A stretch of 64,000 nt of DNA from an uncultured Clostridia bacterium (lineage in GTDB: Bacteria; Bacillota; Clostridia; Christensenellales; Borkfalkiaceae): contig CAKQQQ010000005.1 in the NCBI GenBank assembly GCA_934271065.1, positions 84,379 to 148,378 on the forward strand, in the 5' to 3' direction. The notes below the pieces were generated by a model. That model saw only the letters and a program-made list of their open reading frames with translations, had not been told where the DNA came from and made no database searches. This document shows, in pieces, positions 52,688 to 60,473 of the stretch (position 1 is the stretch's first letter; each line of letters begins with the position of its first letter). Made by a program: the position numbers and the translations under genes.

Positions 52688-53179
52688 TTACCGCGAACCG
52701 ACAAGCGATACGCCCGTAAAATTATGTAAAACTCCGCGCTTTCTGCACGCTTCTTCTTTGGCTTTTCTCCGCGCGTAAATCTCCGACAGAAAAAAGAACT
52801 CCTTTATGAGTTTTTTATATTTCGTTTCGTCGTAGCCGCGCTCTTCCATCGCCTTGCCGAACTTATCCGTCGCGAGCAGTAATTTACGAAAATAATTTCT
52901 GTTCCGCTCTATATTCATCGGCTCGATAACGCCGTATTTTTCCCGTAGCAGCAATCCGTGTTCTTCTTTAAGCGATTCGGTCGCTTCCTTTACGTCGTAA
53001 TAAAAATCTATAAGCCGTTTCTTCTTTTCGATTAAATCTATAAGCCGCTCGGCTTGCTTTTGCGCGGTCTGACCTTTGACGTACGGCGCGCTCGCTCTTT
53101 TAAGGAACGCTTCGTCCATCCACTCGATTATTTCTCCTATTTTCGTGTAGCCCTCTAACGCGGTCTTTTCGTAAATCAC
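52688..53179 (-). CDS. Helical protein of unknown function upstream of the capsid module
   Basis: A 163-aa, mostly alpha-helical, Lys/Glu-rich protein. It contains YTKIGEIIEWMDEAFLKRAS, a central QAERLIDLIEKKKRLIDFYY and a C-terminal ARRKAKEEACRKRG. The GTG start at 53179 follows AAAGGAG at a good distance. It has its own promoter (53229-53257) and lies on the same strand as the terminase gene, with the SH3-protein gene between them on the other strand. It could be a small terminase or a late-gene regulator, but neither is supported by a motif. Confidence 0.6.
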   Translation of the reverse strand: MIYEKTALEGYTKIGEIIEWMDEAFLKRASAPYVKGQTAQKQAERLIDLIEKKKRLIDFYYDVKEATESLKEEHGLLLREKYGVIEPMNIERNRNYFRKLLLATDKFGKAMEERGYDETKYKKLIKEFFFLSEIYARRKAKEEACRKRGVLHNFTGVSLVGSR

Positions 53180-53228
53180 TCTTTATCATCTCCTTTTATC
53201 GTTCGCCGTAACGCGTAAATTCGGGCGC

Positions 53229-53257
53229 ATTATATATCGCCTTTTAACGATTTTCAA
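53229..53257 (-). promoter_or_regulatory. Sigma-A-type promoter of the gene at 52688-53179
   Basis: On the minus strand, TTGAAA (53252-53257), a 17-nt spacer and TATAAT (53229-53234). It leaves a leader of about 45 nt. Confidence 0.7.
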
Positions 53258-53323
53258 GATTTACTGAACGCTGTTCGCCAAAAAAATTTTTCGGCAAAGA
53301 CAAACGCGCGAGGGGGCTAACCC

Positions 53324-53337
53324 GAACGTTTGTTCGC
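53324..53337. promoter_or_regulatory. LexA (SOS)-box-like palindrome
   Basis: CGAACGTTTGTTCG has the GAAC-N4-GTTC core of the Firmicutes LexA/DinR operator. It lies in the 340-bp gap between the divergent genes at 52688 and 53518, about 70 bp upstream of the minus-strand promoter. Confidence 0.4.
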
Positions 53338-53474
53338 ATTTACGACGTTATTTTAGCACCCTATCCCCGTCATTCATTGTCATACTTTTTTTCGGCGCGA
53401 AAAGGCTTTATGGCGCGAAAATTCCGAAATTTTTCCGCAAAACCGCGTTAATCGTCGGAATTTGTCGAAAATCC

Positions 53475-53503
53475 TTGTCAAACGCCGCGTTTAATGATAT
53501 ACT
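53475..53503 (+). promoter_or_regulatory. Sigma-A-type promoter giving a very short leader
   Basis: TTGTCA (53475-53480), a 17-nt spacer and TATACT (53498-53503). The ATG follows at 53518, so the leader is about 8 nt and no ribosome binding site is visible. Confidence 0.72.
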
Positions 53504-53517
53504 TAAAATAAGCACTT

Positions 53518-56175
53518 ATGAAAAACAGATTTTTTACTTTGGTTTTAATATTTATTTTTTGCGGAGCGTGCGCGTTCGGGGCGGCGTTGCCCGCGCGCGG
53601 CGTAAAAGCCGACGGAGAAACGGGCTCCGGCGGCGCGAGTACGGAAATATTCCTGCCGACCACTTACCTGCAATACTATAAACTCGAAAACCCGTACGCC
53701 ATCTGCCGCGAAGAAGTCGACGGCAAGGAATTCGTAGCAATCTCGCACAAGGGCGCGATAGTCGTCTACCGCGACGGAGTGTTTTCCGAAGTCTCCAACG
53801 AAAAACTCGCCATGTCTTCGCAGGGCGTGCCGTCGCTACAACTCTTTAACGGAAAATACCTGCTCTTCTCTACCGACTCCACCATTTATTTCGTGGACGT
53901 AACCGCCGAAACCCCCGCCGCGCCGATCAAGATAGACGGCGTTGCCGGCGAAGACTTTTCGGTACTCGGCGATTCTTTGGCGGTATGCACCAGCACGCGT
54001 ATAATTTTCTATACGCTTGCCGAAACCGCAGACGGCAACCTTACCGCGACCGAGTCGGGCGGCATAACGGGCGAACTCAACAACAAAACCCGCGCCGTTT
54101 TGCAGTCGGTCAACAGCAAGACCTATTTTTACGACGAACGCAACTTCGATACGAAACGTATCTGCGAATACGATCCGTCAACCGCGCGGATAAGCAAAGT
54201 CGCCGACGCGGAAGGCGTATATTGCCTTGCGGAATCGGGCAAAGGCGACGGAAAACTTTACTATTCCTGCGATAAGGGCGTGTACGCGCTCGACCTTGCC
54301 ACAAAAGAAAAAACCGAGATCAAAACCGTGTCCGAAACGGACGCTTCTACGGAAAAGGATCTCGGCAAACTATGGAAGCCGCAGGGCTTGTGCCTTACGG
54401 GCAAAGGTATCTGGGCGGTGGACAGCGACATCAACGCCGTACAGGAAATCGACCTTTCCGACGGCAATTACGAGTTTACCAAATTCGCCATAACGACCAA
54501 CTCCCGCGCGATAAACAGACTGTCGGAAAACGCGAAAGACGTAACCTATTACAACGACACGGTTTACGCGCTTGACGAAAACCGAGTGGTGGTTATCGGC
54601 AACGCCGACAAGCCTACGGACGAACGCGACTATCACAGAATAGACCTTAAAGCCAAAGCCGACAAATTCGCGGCGGGCGGCGGGTATCTGGCGTACGCCT
54701 GCGGCGGAGAAGTTATATACGGCAAAATAGAAACGGATAAAACCGACGAAAACAAATATGTTCTCGCGGGCGAAAAGACGATTACCGCGCGCGTGAGCGA
54801 GCCTAACGTGAACGGGCAGATTTACGATCTCGTTTACGGCGACGGCGCGTTTTACGTTCTTACCAACGCGCTCGACGGCGGCTATACCCACCCCGTGATT
54901 TTGCGTATTGACGTAAAAACGGGCGAATGTTCGGCGATATTCGATTCGGCCGCGAAAGGCACGGCGGAATATATCGCGGTAGATCCGTTCGACAAAATCT
55001 ACGTTCTCGCCAAGTACGAAACGAGTTATATCGTGTACGCGTACGAAAGCGGCGCTGCTAAAACCGTGTACTCGCATAACGGCGAAATAATATCGGGCGA
55101 AAAAATCGTCAAAGTCCAAACCGACTTCGACGGAAAACTGTATATGTTAAGCGACGGCGGCAAGATTGCCGTTTTAAGCGGAATTACCGACGAAAACGGT
55201 AAAACGGTCGGGTACGGCGAACCTTCCGTCGTAAACGTAATCAAGTCCGAAAACCTGTCGGGCGTGGGCAACCCCGTCTCGGCGTGTCTCGGCGCGGAAA
55301 CGCGTAAGGCGTACTTCGTGTTCGGCGGGCTTATTTTAAGAACGGACGGCGACGGCGACGACGCGCTCGGCGTGGCGACAGTAAATAACGTGGTCGTTCC
55401 GAGCGGATTCGGCTACGCCTATTCAAACGAAATCTCTTACGGCAAGACGATTGCAAACGCCAAACTGTTCAAAGTCGACGAGACCGCGATAGACGGCAAA
55501 TATTTCAAATTTTCGGAAAACGGGTATCTTACCGAAACCAAAGGCTACGACTACGCGTTCGTAAAAATCAACGACAAATATTCGCTTGCGATAAACGGCT
55601 ACGGCGCGGCGATAGTCCGAAATACGGACGTTTCCGCTTCGGCGGGCGTGGAAGCGCAAACCGAATCGTATTACGCTCTGCTGGATTTTTCAACCTATTC
55701 CCTGCCCGTCTTCAACGCCGCGTACGCGAGCGACGTATCCTACGCGCGTAACGAAAAAGTAGAAGTCGTCGGCAAACTGAACTTTAACGGCAAGACCTAT
55801 CTCGTTACCCTTAAAGACGGCAAAAACGCGTTTATCAACGCCACGTTTTTGACCGAAGAACCCATCGAAGCAAGCGGCGTCAAAACCGAAAAAAGCGGCT
55901 ACGTTTACGACAAAGACGGCGTAAGCGTTTACGACGAAAACCACTCGCTTATAAAAACGGTAAAGGGCAAGACCAAAGTACGGGTGCTTTACTGCGCGGA
56001 CGGCGTTGCGAAAGTGCGTTTTAACGACGGAGCGGAAGGCTTCGTGTCGTTAGAAACGATTACCTACGACAGCAAAGACGACTTTATAAAATGCGTGGTG
56101 GCGATACTCTGCGCGTCGTCGTTTCTCGTTCTGGCGTTGTTCTTCGAGCGCAAATACCTTTTCGCGAAACTATAA
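53518..56175 (+). CDS. Large exported propeller-like protein with SH3-like module and C-terminal anchor
   Basis: An 885-aa protein. The signal peptide covers residues 1-30 (ending VKADGE). The ectodomain is built of repeated beta-propeller-type blades such as KYLLFSTDSTIYFVDV, GKLYYSCDKGVYALDL and KLYMLSDGGKIAVLSG. SH3-like modules come near residue 740 and at about 795-850 (VRVLYCADGVAKVRFNDGAE then GFVSLETITY). A single membrane segment lies at about 862-882, with a short basic tail. It is built like the 51892 product, only longer. The transcript appears almost leaderless. It may sense or hold envelope components; no catalytic motif is visible. Codon use is like the neighbours. Confidence 0.74.
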   Translation: MKNRFFTLVLIFIFCGACAFGAALPARGVKADGETGSGGASTEIFLPTTYLQYYKLENPYAICREEVDGKEFVAISHKGAIVVYRDGVFSEVSNEKLAMSSQGVPSLQLFNGKYLLFSTDSTIYFVDVTAETPAAPIKIDGVAGEDFSVLGDSLAVCTSTRIIFYTLAETADGNLTATESGGITGELNNKTRAVLQSVNSKTYFYDERNFDTKRICEYDPSTARISKVADAEGVYCLAESGKGDGKLYYSCDKGVYALDLATKEKTEIKTVSETDASTEKDLGKLWKPQGLCLTGKGIWAVDSDINAVQEIDLSDGNYEFTKFAITTNSRAINRLSENAKDVTYYNDTVYALDENRVVVIGNADKPTDERDYHRIDLKAKADKFAAGGGYLAYACGGEVIYGKIETDKTDENKYVLAGEKTITARVSEPNVNGQIYDLVYGDGAFYVLTNALDGGYTHPVILRIDVKTGECSAIFDSAAKGTAEYIAVDPFDKIYVLAKYETSYIVYAYESGAAKTVYSHNGEIISGEKIVKVQTDFDGKLYMLSDGGKIAVLSGITDENGKTVGYGEPSVVNVIKSENLSGVGNPVSACLGAETRKAYFVFGGLILRTDGDGDDALGVATVNNVVVPSGFGYAYSNEISYGKTIANAKLFKVDETAIDGKYFKFSENGYLTETKGYDYAFVKINDKYSLAINGYGAAIVRNTDVSASAGVEAQTESYYALLDFSTYSLPVFNAAYASDVSYARNEKVEVVGKLNFNGKTYLVTLKDGKNAFINATFLTEEPIEASGVKTEKSGYVYDKDGVSVYDENHSLIKTVKGKTKVRVLYCADGVAKVRFNDGAEGFVSLETITYDSKDDFIKCVVAILCASSFLVLALFFERKYLFAKL

Positions 56176-56280
56176 TTAAACGCGCTTTGCGAAATTATAA
56201 TTAAATACGAAACGCAAAAGTATACTTAACGAAACCGCAACCTAATACGAATTGCAAAATTATAATTAAATACGAAACGC
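56164..56280 (+). repeat. Repeated copies of the 3' end of the propeller-protein gene
   Basis: GCGAAACTATAATTAAACGC includes the last two codons and the stop (56164 onward). Near copies GCGAAATTATAATTAAATAC (56189) and GCAAAATTATAATTAAATAC (about 56254) lie between the stop and the terminator, with a further diverged unit between them. Confidence 0.75.
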
Positions 56281-56322
56281 GCGGGGCGGAAGAAAAATTA
56301 TTTTCTTCCGCCCCGCGTTTTA
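56280..56322 (+). terminator. Intrinsic terminator
   Basis: A perfect 17-bp stem (56280-56296 with 56301-56317) with loop ATTA, followed by TTTTAT. The T-run leads directly into the repeat element. Confidence 0.88.
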
Positions 56323-56600
56323 TGCCAGACAAAAATAATACGAACCTTGCAAAAACGCCGCTATTTACGCGCTTTTTTGCAAATTCTCGGACGATGTACG
56401 TTCAGTACTACCGTTCTCGCCTTTGCAACAAATCATCGAAAATATCGGCGTTTTTGTTGCCGGCAAGTCTGACGGCGTGTTTTTAGGCTAAGACAAGGCG
56501 CGTAAGCGGGTTAATACTGCCCGTATAACCCGTGAGCGCAACGCAGTATTAGTCAAAAACGCACCGTCAGACCACGGTTCGTATTATTTTTATCTGGCAT
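56322..56600. repeat. Full copy of the ~280-bp dispersed element (type A ends)
   Basis: The left end ATGCCAGACAAAAATAATAC and the right end, its reverse complement with one mismatch (GTATTATTTTTATCTGGCAT), are terminal inverted repeats of about 25 bp. Two hairpin systems lie inside. The core block GGCTAAGACAAGGCGCG...GTATTAGTCAAAAAC matches 38799 and the edge copy at 63903. No ORF is encoded. Confidence 0.88.
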
Positions 56601-56659
56601 CGTTCTAAATTATTTTTTCTTACTGTTTTTCCCGTATTGTTTTTGTCTATCATAAGCCG

Positions 56660-57385
56660 TTACAGGGCTATCAGAGCCGAAAGGCATTTGAGCGTAACGC
56701 CCGCCGTGACGGACAGATAATACGCGAAAAATTTGAGACAGTTCTTTAACGCGGCGGCGTCTTCGCCGTCTTCGATGGGAGCGTCGTCTTCGCGCGCTAT
56801 CCGCCTTAACGCGGCGTACGTCGCAAACGAAAACTCTTTATCGCCCGCGCCCACGCAGTTTTTACACACCGCTCCGCCGGCAGCCGCCGAAAAATACACT
56901 TTCTCTTCTATTATTTCGCCGCAGATCGGGCAGACGGTCAGATCGAGCGCGTACCCGCTTATTTTTACCGCTTTTATAAGAAATTCTATCAGCAGTTTTT
57001 CCGCATCGCGCGCTTCGCACAGTTTTTTAAGATAGTCGACGAGCAACGAAAAATGTTCTTCCGAGACGGTTTCTTCGGGGTAGAACGCGTTGGTAAATTC
57101 AAGCGCGCAAAGCCCCGCGTAATACTTTTTCACGTCTAAACGCAAGGCGTAAAAGGTATCGAAGGCGTTTACTTCCACCGCCGTGTACCTGCCGCCGCGC
57201 TCCGCAAGCACGGTTTCCGCAAAACAAAACGGCTCGGAAAGAGCCTTCATTTTCGCGTTGGCTTTTCTCACGCCGCGCGCGCTTACCGTCAACTTTCCGC
57301 GTTCGAGCGTGAATACGTTGAGTATTCTGTCGCTTTCTTTATAATTGACCGCGGAAAGCGTTATTCCATTGACTTTGACTTCCAT
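56660..57385 (-). CDS. recO: DNA repair protein RecO
   Basis: A 241-aa recombination mediator that loads RecA on gapped DNA with RecR. The N-terminal OB fold starts VKVNGITLSAVNYKESDRIL and contains FTLERGKLTVSARGVRKANA. A zinc-finger-like CPICGEIIEE with a second pair CKNC lies at about residues 155-180. Length is normal. It is the last gene of the yqfC-era block and lies 48 bp after the small YqzL-type gene. Confidence 0.93.
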   Translation of the reverse strand: MEVKVNGITLSAVNYKESDRILNVFTLERGKLTVSARGVRKANAKMKALSEPFCFAETVLAERGGRYTAVEVNAFDTFYALRLDVKKYYAGLCALEFTNAFYPEETVSEEHFSLLVDYLKKLCEARDAEKLLIEFLIKAVKISGYALDLTVCPICGEIIEEKVYFSAAAGGAVCKNCVGAGDKEFSFATYAALRRIAREDDAPIEDGEDAAALKNCLKFFAYYLSVTAGVTLKCLSALIAL

Positions 57386-57433
57386 TTTTCGCCCGTCTGC
57401 GGCACGCCGCTTTCGTTCGCCGCACCGTCACGC

Positions 57434-57535
57434 TTATTTTTTCGTTTTGCCCGACAGTTTTCTATAAAGCATATAGTAACCCGTTTTGCCCGTTTTTTCA
57501 AAGAGTTCCCACGCGATTTTTTCAGGATCTTTCAT
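57434..57535 (-). CDS. yqzL: YqzL-family small protein
   Basis: A 33-aa product too short for most gene callers: it begins MKDPEKIAWELFEKTGKTGY and continues YMLYRKLSGKTKK. The pattern W-x-L-F-x-x-T-G and a Y-x-L-Y end match the YqzL family of Bacillus, which also lies between era and recO. Its job is unknown. The ribosome site is weak. Position and motif together support it. Confidence 0.72.
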   Translation of the reverse strand: MKDPEKIAWELFEKTGKTGYYMLYRKLSGKTKK

Positions 57536-57642
57536 ACCCGTATCTTGCGCGGTTTATCGGTAATTATTCCTTATTACCGCTTCTTTTTGCGGCGATAAGG
57601 AACTATCCACAGGTAATTCGCCCGCCGAAACGACGGCGCGCC

Positions 57643-58527
57643 TTATTCGGGTTTGCCATACCCGTATTGATCGAGCAGGTCGCTTCTGTCGCGCCAATTC
57701 TCTTTTACTTTGACGTAGACTTTCAGAAACACCTTCGCGCCGAGAAACTTTTCCATAGACTCCCGCGCGAAAGACGAAACTTCTTTAAGGGCTTGACCTT
57801 GTTTGCCTATGATAATCGCCTTATGGTTAGGTTTTTCGCAGATTATATCCAAATCCACGTCGTATATACCGCTGTCGCGGCGCGAAAACTCGTTGACCAC
57901 GACGGCAACCCCGTGCGGAATCTCCTTGTCGTATTTAAGCAGGATTTTTTCGCGCATAAGTTCGCCTATCATAAATTTTTCGGACTTGTCCGAAACCGCC
58001 GCAGGATCGAAAACGTACTCGTCGCTTTGCAGATATTTTATGAGCGTCGCAAGCAGTTCTTTAACGTTCTTGCCCCTGCGCGCCGACACGGGAATAATCT
58101 CCGCCGCGCCACAGTCGGACAACGCCGCAAGGTTAGACGGTACACGCGCCGCGTCGGTAATGTCGGTCTTCGATACCGCCACTATTGTCGGAACGCCCGT
58201 TCCGCAATATTTTTTTATCGTGGTTACGTCTTCGTCGGTAATGCCGGCGTGTCCGTCCGCGACGAACAAAATCACGTCGCAGTCCTTGGCGGTAAGCGCG
58301 GTCGCGCGCTGCATACGCGCGTTGAGCACGTTTTTGGCTTTATACAGCCCCGGCGTGTCTTCGAACACTATCTGATACTCGTCAGTCGTCAGAACGCCGT
58401 ATATCCTGTCGCGCGTCGTCTGCGGCTTGGGCGAAGTGATAGCCACCTTTTCGCCGACAAGCACGTTTACGAGCGTGGATTTACCCGCGTTCGCTCTGCC
58501 TACTACCGCTACCGTTCCGCATTTCAT
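57643..58527 (-). CDS. era: GTPase Era
   Basis: A 294-aa GTPase needed for 16S rRNA maturation and 30S assembly. G1 GRANAGKSTLVN (about 10-21), G2 region TSPKPQTTRDRI, G3 EDTPGLYK (about 56-63) and G4-like SKTD (about 118-121) are visible. The C-terminal KH domain with IIIGKQGQALKEVSSFARES binds rRNA. It ends YGYGKPE. It lies one base after ybeY in the cluster. All motifs are complete. Confidence 0.96.
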   Translation of the reverse strand: MKCGTVAVVGRANAGKSTLVNVLVGEKVAITSPKPQTTRDRIYGVLTTDEYQIVFEDTPGLYKAKNVLNARMQRATALTAKDCDVILFVADGHAGITDEDVTTIKKYCGTGVPTIVAVSKTDITDAARVPSNLAALSDCGAAEIIPVSARRGKNVKELLATLIKYLQSDEYVFDPAAVSDKSEKFMIGELMREKILLKYDKEIPHGVAVVVNEFSRRDSGIYDVDLDIICEKPNHKAIIIGKQGQALKEVSSFARESMEKFLGAKVFLKVYVKVKENWRDRSDLLDQYGYGKPE

Positions 58528-58528
58528 T

Positions 58529-59005
58529 TCAATCTCTCCCGACGTTCGCCGCCGCCATAATCTCTTCCGCCAAAGCGGTCATTTCTTCTTCGTCCGCCGC
58601 GTTCATGTGGTCGTAACCGAAACAATGCAACACGCCGTGCAAGACAAGATAACAGATCTCGCGCGCAAGCGAGTGTCCGTACTCTTCGGCTTGCTCCGCG
58701 GCGCGCTTTTTGCAGATGCAAATCGAGCCGAGCGGCAGTCTTCCGCTTTCTTCGTCAACGTCCGTCGGATAGTCGCTTAACGCTAAAATTTTATATCTTA
58801 TTCCGTCGAAGTTGGGGAAGGACAGCACGTCCGTAACGGCGTCTTTGCCGCGCGTTTCCCTGTTCAATCGACGTATTTCGTCTTCGTCTGCGAACGCTAC
58901 GTCTATTTCGAGCGGAGCGGTCTGTTTAAGCCGTTTATACGCTTCTTCCGCAACTTTGCGGACGGGGAATTCGTCGTCTAAACCTATTATTTCAAGATTA
59001 TTCAT
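58529..59005 (-). CDS. ybeY: Endoribonuclease YbeY
   Basis: A 158-aa zinc-dependent RNase acting in 16S rRNA 3' processing and ribosome quality control. The signature HGVLHCFGYDH (about residues 121-131) supplies the three His ligands. The family stretch DVLSFPNF precedes it. It overlaps the pgpH stop by eight bases upstream and ends just before era. Normal length. Confidence 0.94.
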   Translation of the reverse strand: MNNLEIIGLDDEFPVRKVAEEAYKRLKQTAPLEIDVAFADEDEIRRLNRETRGKDAVTDVLSFPNFDGIRYKILALSDYPTDVDEESGRLPLGSICICKKRAAEQAEEYGHSLAREICYLVLHGVLHCFGYDHMNAADEEEMTALAEEIMAAANVGRD

Positions 59006-60473
59006 CGTGCTTTTTACCTATTTTGAGTTTCGGGTATTCCACTCTGCCGTGGTAAATCCCCGCGAGCGCGCGCGTTATCGTGCGGCGGATAAGGTCTATA
59101 TCTTTCATCGTAAGGTCGCATTCGTCGAATTGACCGAAGTCCATTCTCTCTTCTATAATCTCCCTTACGGCGGCTTCTACGTTATCGGCGGTGCGGTCTT
59201 TAAGAGTTCTGACTTTCGCTTCGCAACCGTCCGCGATCATTATGATAGCCGCCATCTTGGTCTGCGGTTTCGGGCCGGAATACGAGAATTTCGCGATGTC
59301 GAGTTCGCCGTCGGTAAACTTGGTCGCCTTGACGTAAAAGTACCTGATGGGCAGCGTACCGTGATGCTGCAAGGCTACGTCGGCGAGTATTTTCGGCAAG
59401 TGGTATTTGAGTATGAGTTCGTAGCCGTCTTTGGCGTGCGAACGGATAATTTCGGTAGACAGTTCGGGCGTGAGTTCGTCGTGCAGGTTTCTGCCCGTCT
59501 GATTTTCCGTGAAAAATTCGGGGTTTTTGAGTTTGCCCACGTCGTGATAATACGCGCACGCGCGCGCCAGCAACGGGTTTTCGCCTATCGCCGTAGCGCA
59601 ACTCTCCGCTAAGGTCGACAACGCGACCGAGTGGTTGAACGTGCCGGGCGCGTTTTCTATAAGCGCCTTTATCAGCGGGGCTTTATGGTCGGTCAGTTCG
59701 GACAGTCGGTAGTTGGTCAGCGCGGAAAATACTTCTTCGAAAAGCGGTAACCACAACGTCATTAAAAATACCGACAACAAGCCCGAAGCCAGCCCGTCTA
59801 TAAGGTACGTCGCCCACTTTACGGGTATGGTCTCCACGTTGAGAAGCAGACAGGAGACTATGACCGGCGCGGCGATGGGCAGACCGAGCAACAACACTTT
59901 GAATCTCGCGCTCTGCCCGTCTACGAGATAAATCGCCATCGTCCCCGCGACGAAACCTATTACCAGCGACGCGTAAAGCGCGCGGTTGTCCGTCATATCT
60001 ATCGACACGAACGCGTCGGAAATAAAGACGAGCAGACACACTACGCAGTTGGTAAACACGGCTTTACGCCTGTCCGACACCATCAGCACGAGCAACGCGC
60101 ACAGGGCGAACGGTCTTGCGTAAATGCTACGCCACTTGCCCACGACGTAAAGCATCAGTATCGACACTTCGATGATGACGAACAGCATATTCACGTTCTT
60201 TCCGTCGTGCAGAAAATCTCTGTCTTCGAACCAGAAATAAAGGAATATCCCGACCGATACGAGACAGACGGCTATGATAAGGTATACTATTCTGCCCGCA
60301 ACGCCCGTCCCCGCGAACTTCTCCCACGCGAACGCCATATCGAAATCCGCGCTCAGCGCAAGCGCGAGTACGAACAGCAGCATTATTATCGCCGTATGCA
60401 CCGCGAAATACGAAACCGTTTTCGCTACGGTCGATCTGTCCCACTTTTTGAGTTTTTCGTTAGTTTTTTTCAT
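58998..60473 (-). CDS. pgpH: HD-family c-di-AMP phosphodiesterase PgpH-like, without the usual extracellular domain
   Basis: A 491-aa membrane protein. After a basic N-terminus come about seven hydrophobic segments (residues ~20-265). A cytoplasmic HD domain follows, starting APGTFNHSVALSTLAE, with the HD pair in ACAYYHDVGKLKNPEFF and a later QHHGT. Classical PgpH proteins are about 700 aa, because a long extracellular domain (7TMR-HDED) follows the first helix; here helix 1 leads straight into helix 2. It breaks down c-di-AMP. The ATG at 60473 is preceded by AGGTGG, better than a GTG two codons upstream. It overlaps phoH by 14 bp. Confidence 0.88.
   Translation of the reverse strand: MKKTNEKLKKWDRSTVAKTVSYFAVHTAIIMLLFVLALALSADFDMAFAWEKFAGTGVAGRIVYLIIAVCLVSVGIFLYFWFEDRDFLHDGKNVNMLFVIIEVSILMLYVVGKWRSIYARPFALCALLVLMVSDRRKAVFTNCVVCLLVFISDAFVSIDMTDNRALYASLVIGFVAGTMAIYLVDGQSARFKVLLLGLPIAAPVIVSCLLLNVETIPVKWATYLIDGLASGLLSVFLMTLWLPLFEEVFSALTNYRLSELTDHKAPLIKALIENAPGTFNHSVALSTLAESCATAIGENPLLARACAYYHDVGKLKNPEFFTENQTGRNLHDELTPELSTEIIRSHAKDGYELILKYHLPKILADVALQHHGTLPIRYFYVKATKFTDGELDIAKFSYSGPKPQTKMAAIIMIADGCEAKVRTLKDRTADNVEAAVREIIEERMDFGQFDECDLTMKDIDLIRRTITRALAGIYHGRVEYPKLKIGKKHDE

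Noticed and set aside
53266..53279. A second LexA-like site (GAACGCTGTTC)
   Set aside because: Half-sites are three bases apart instead of four, so the dyad spacing is wrong.
57602..57625. Possible further remnant of the type B terminus (CCACAGGTAATT)
   Set aside because: Only 12 bases match and no other part of the element is present; could be chance.
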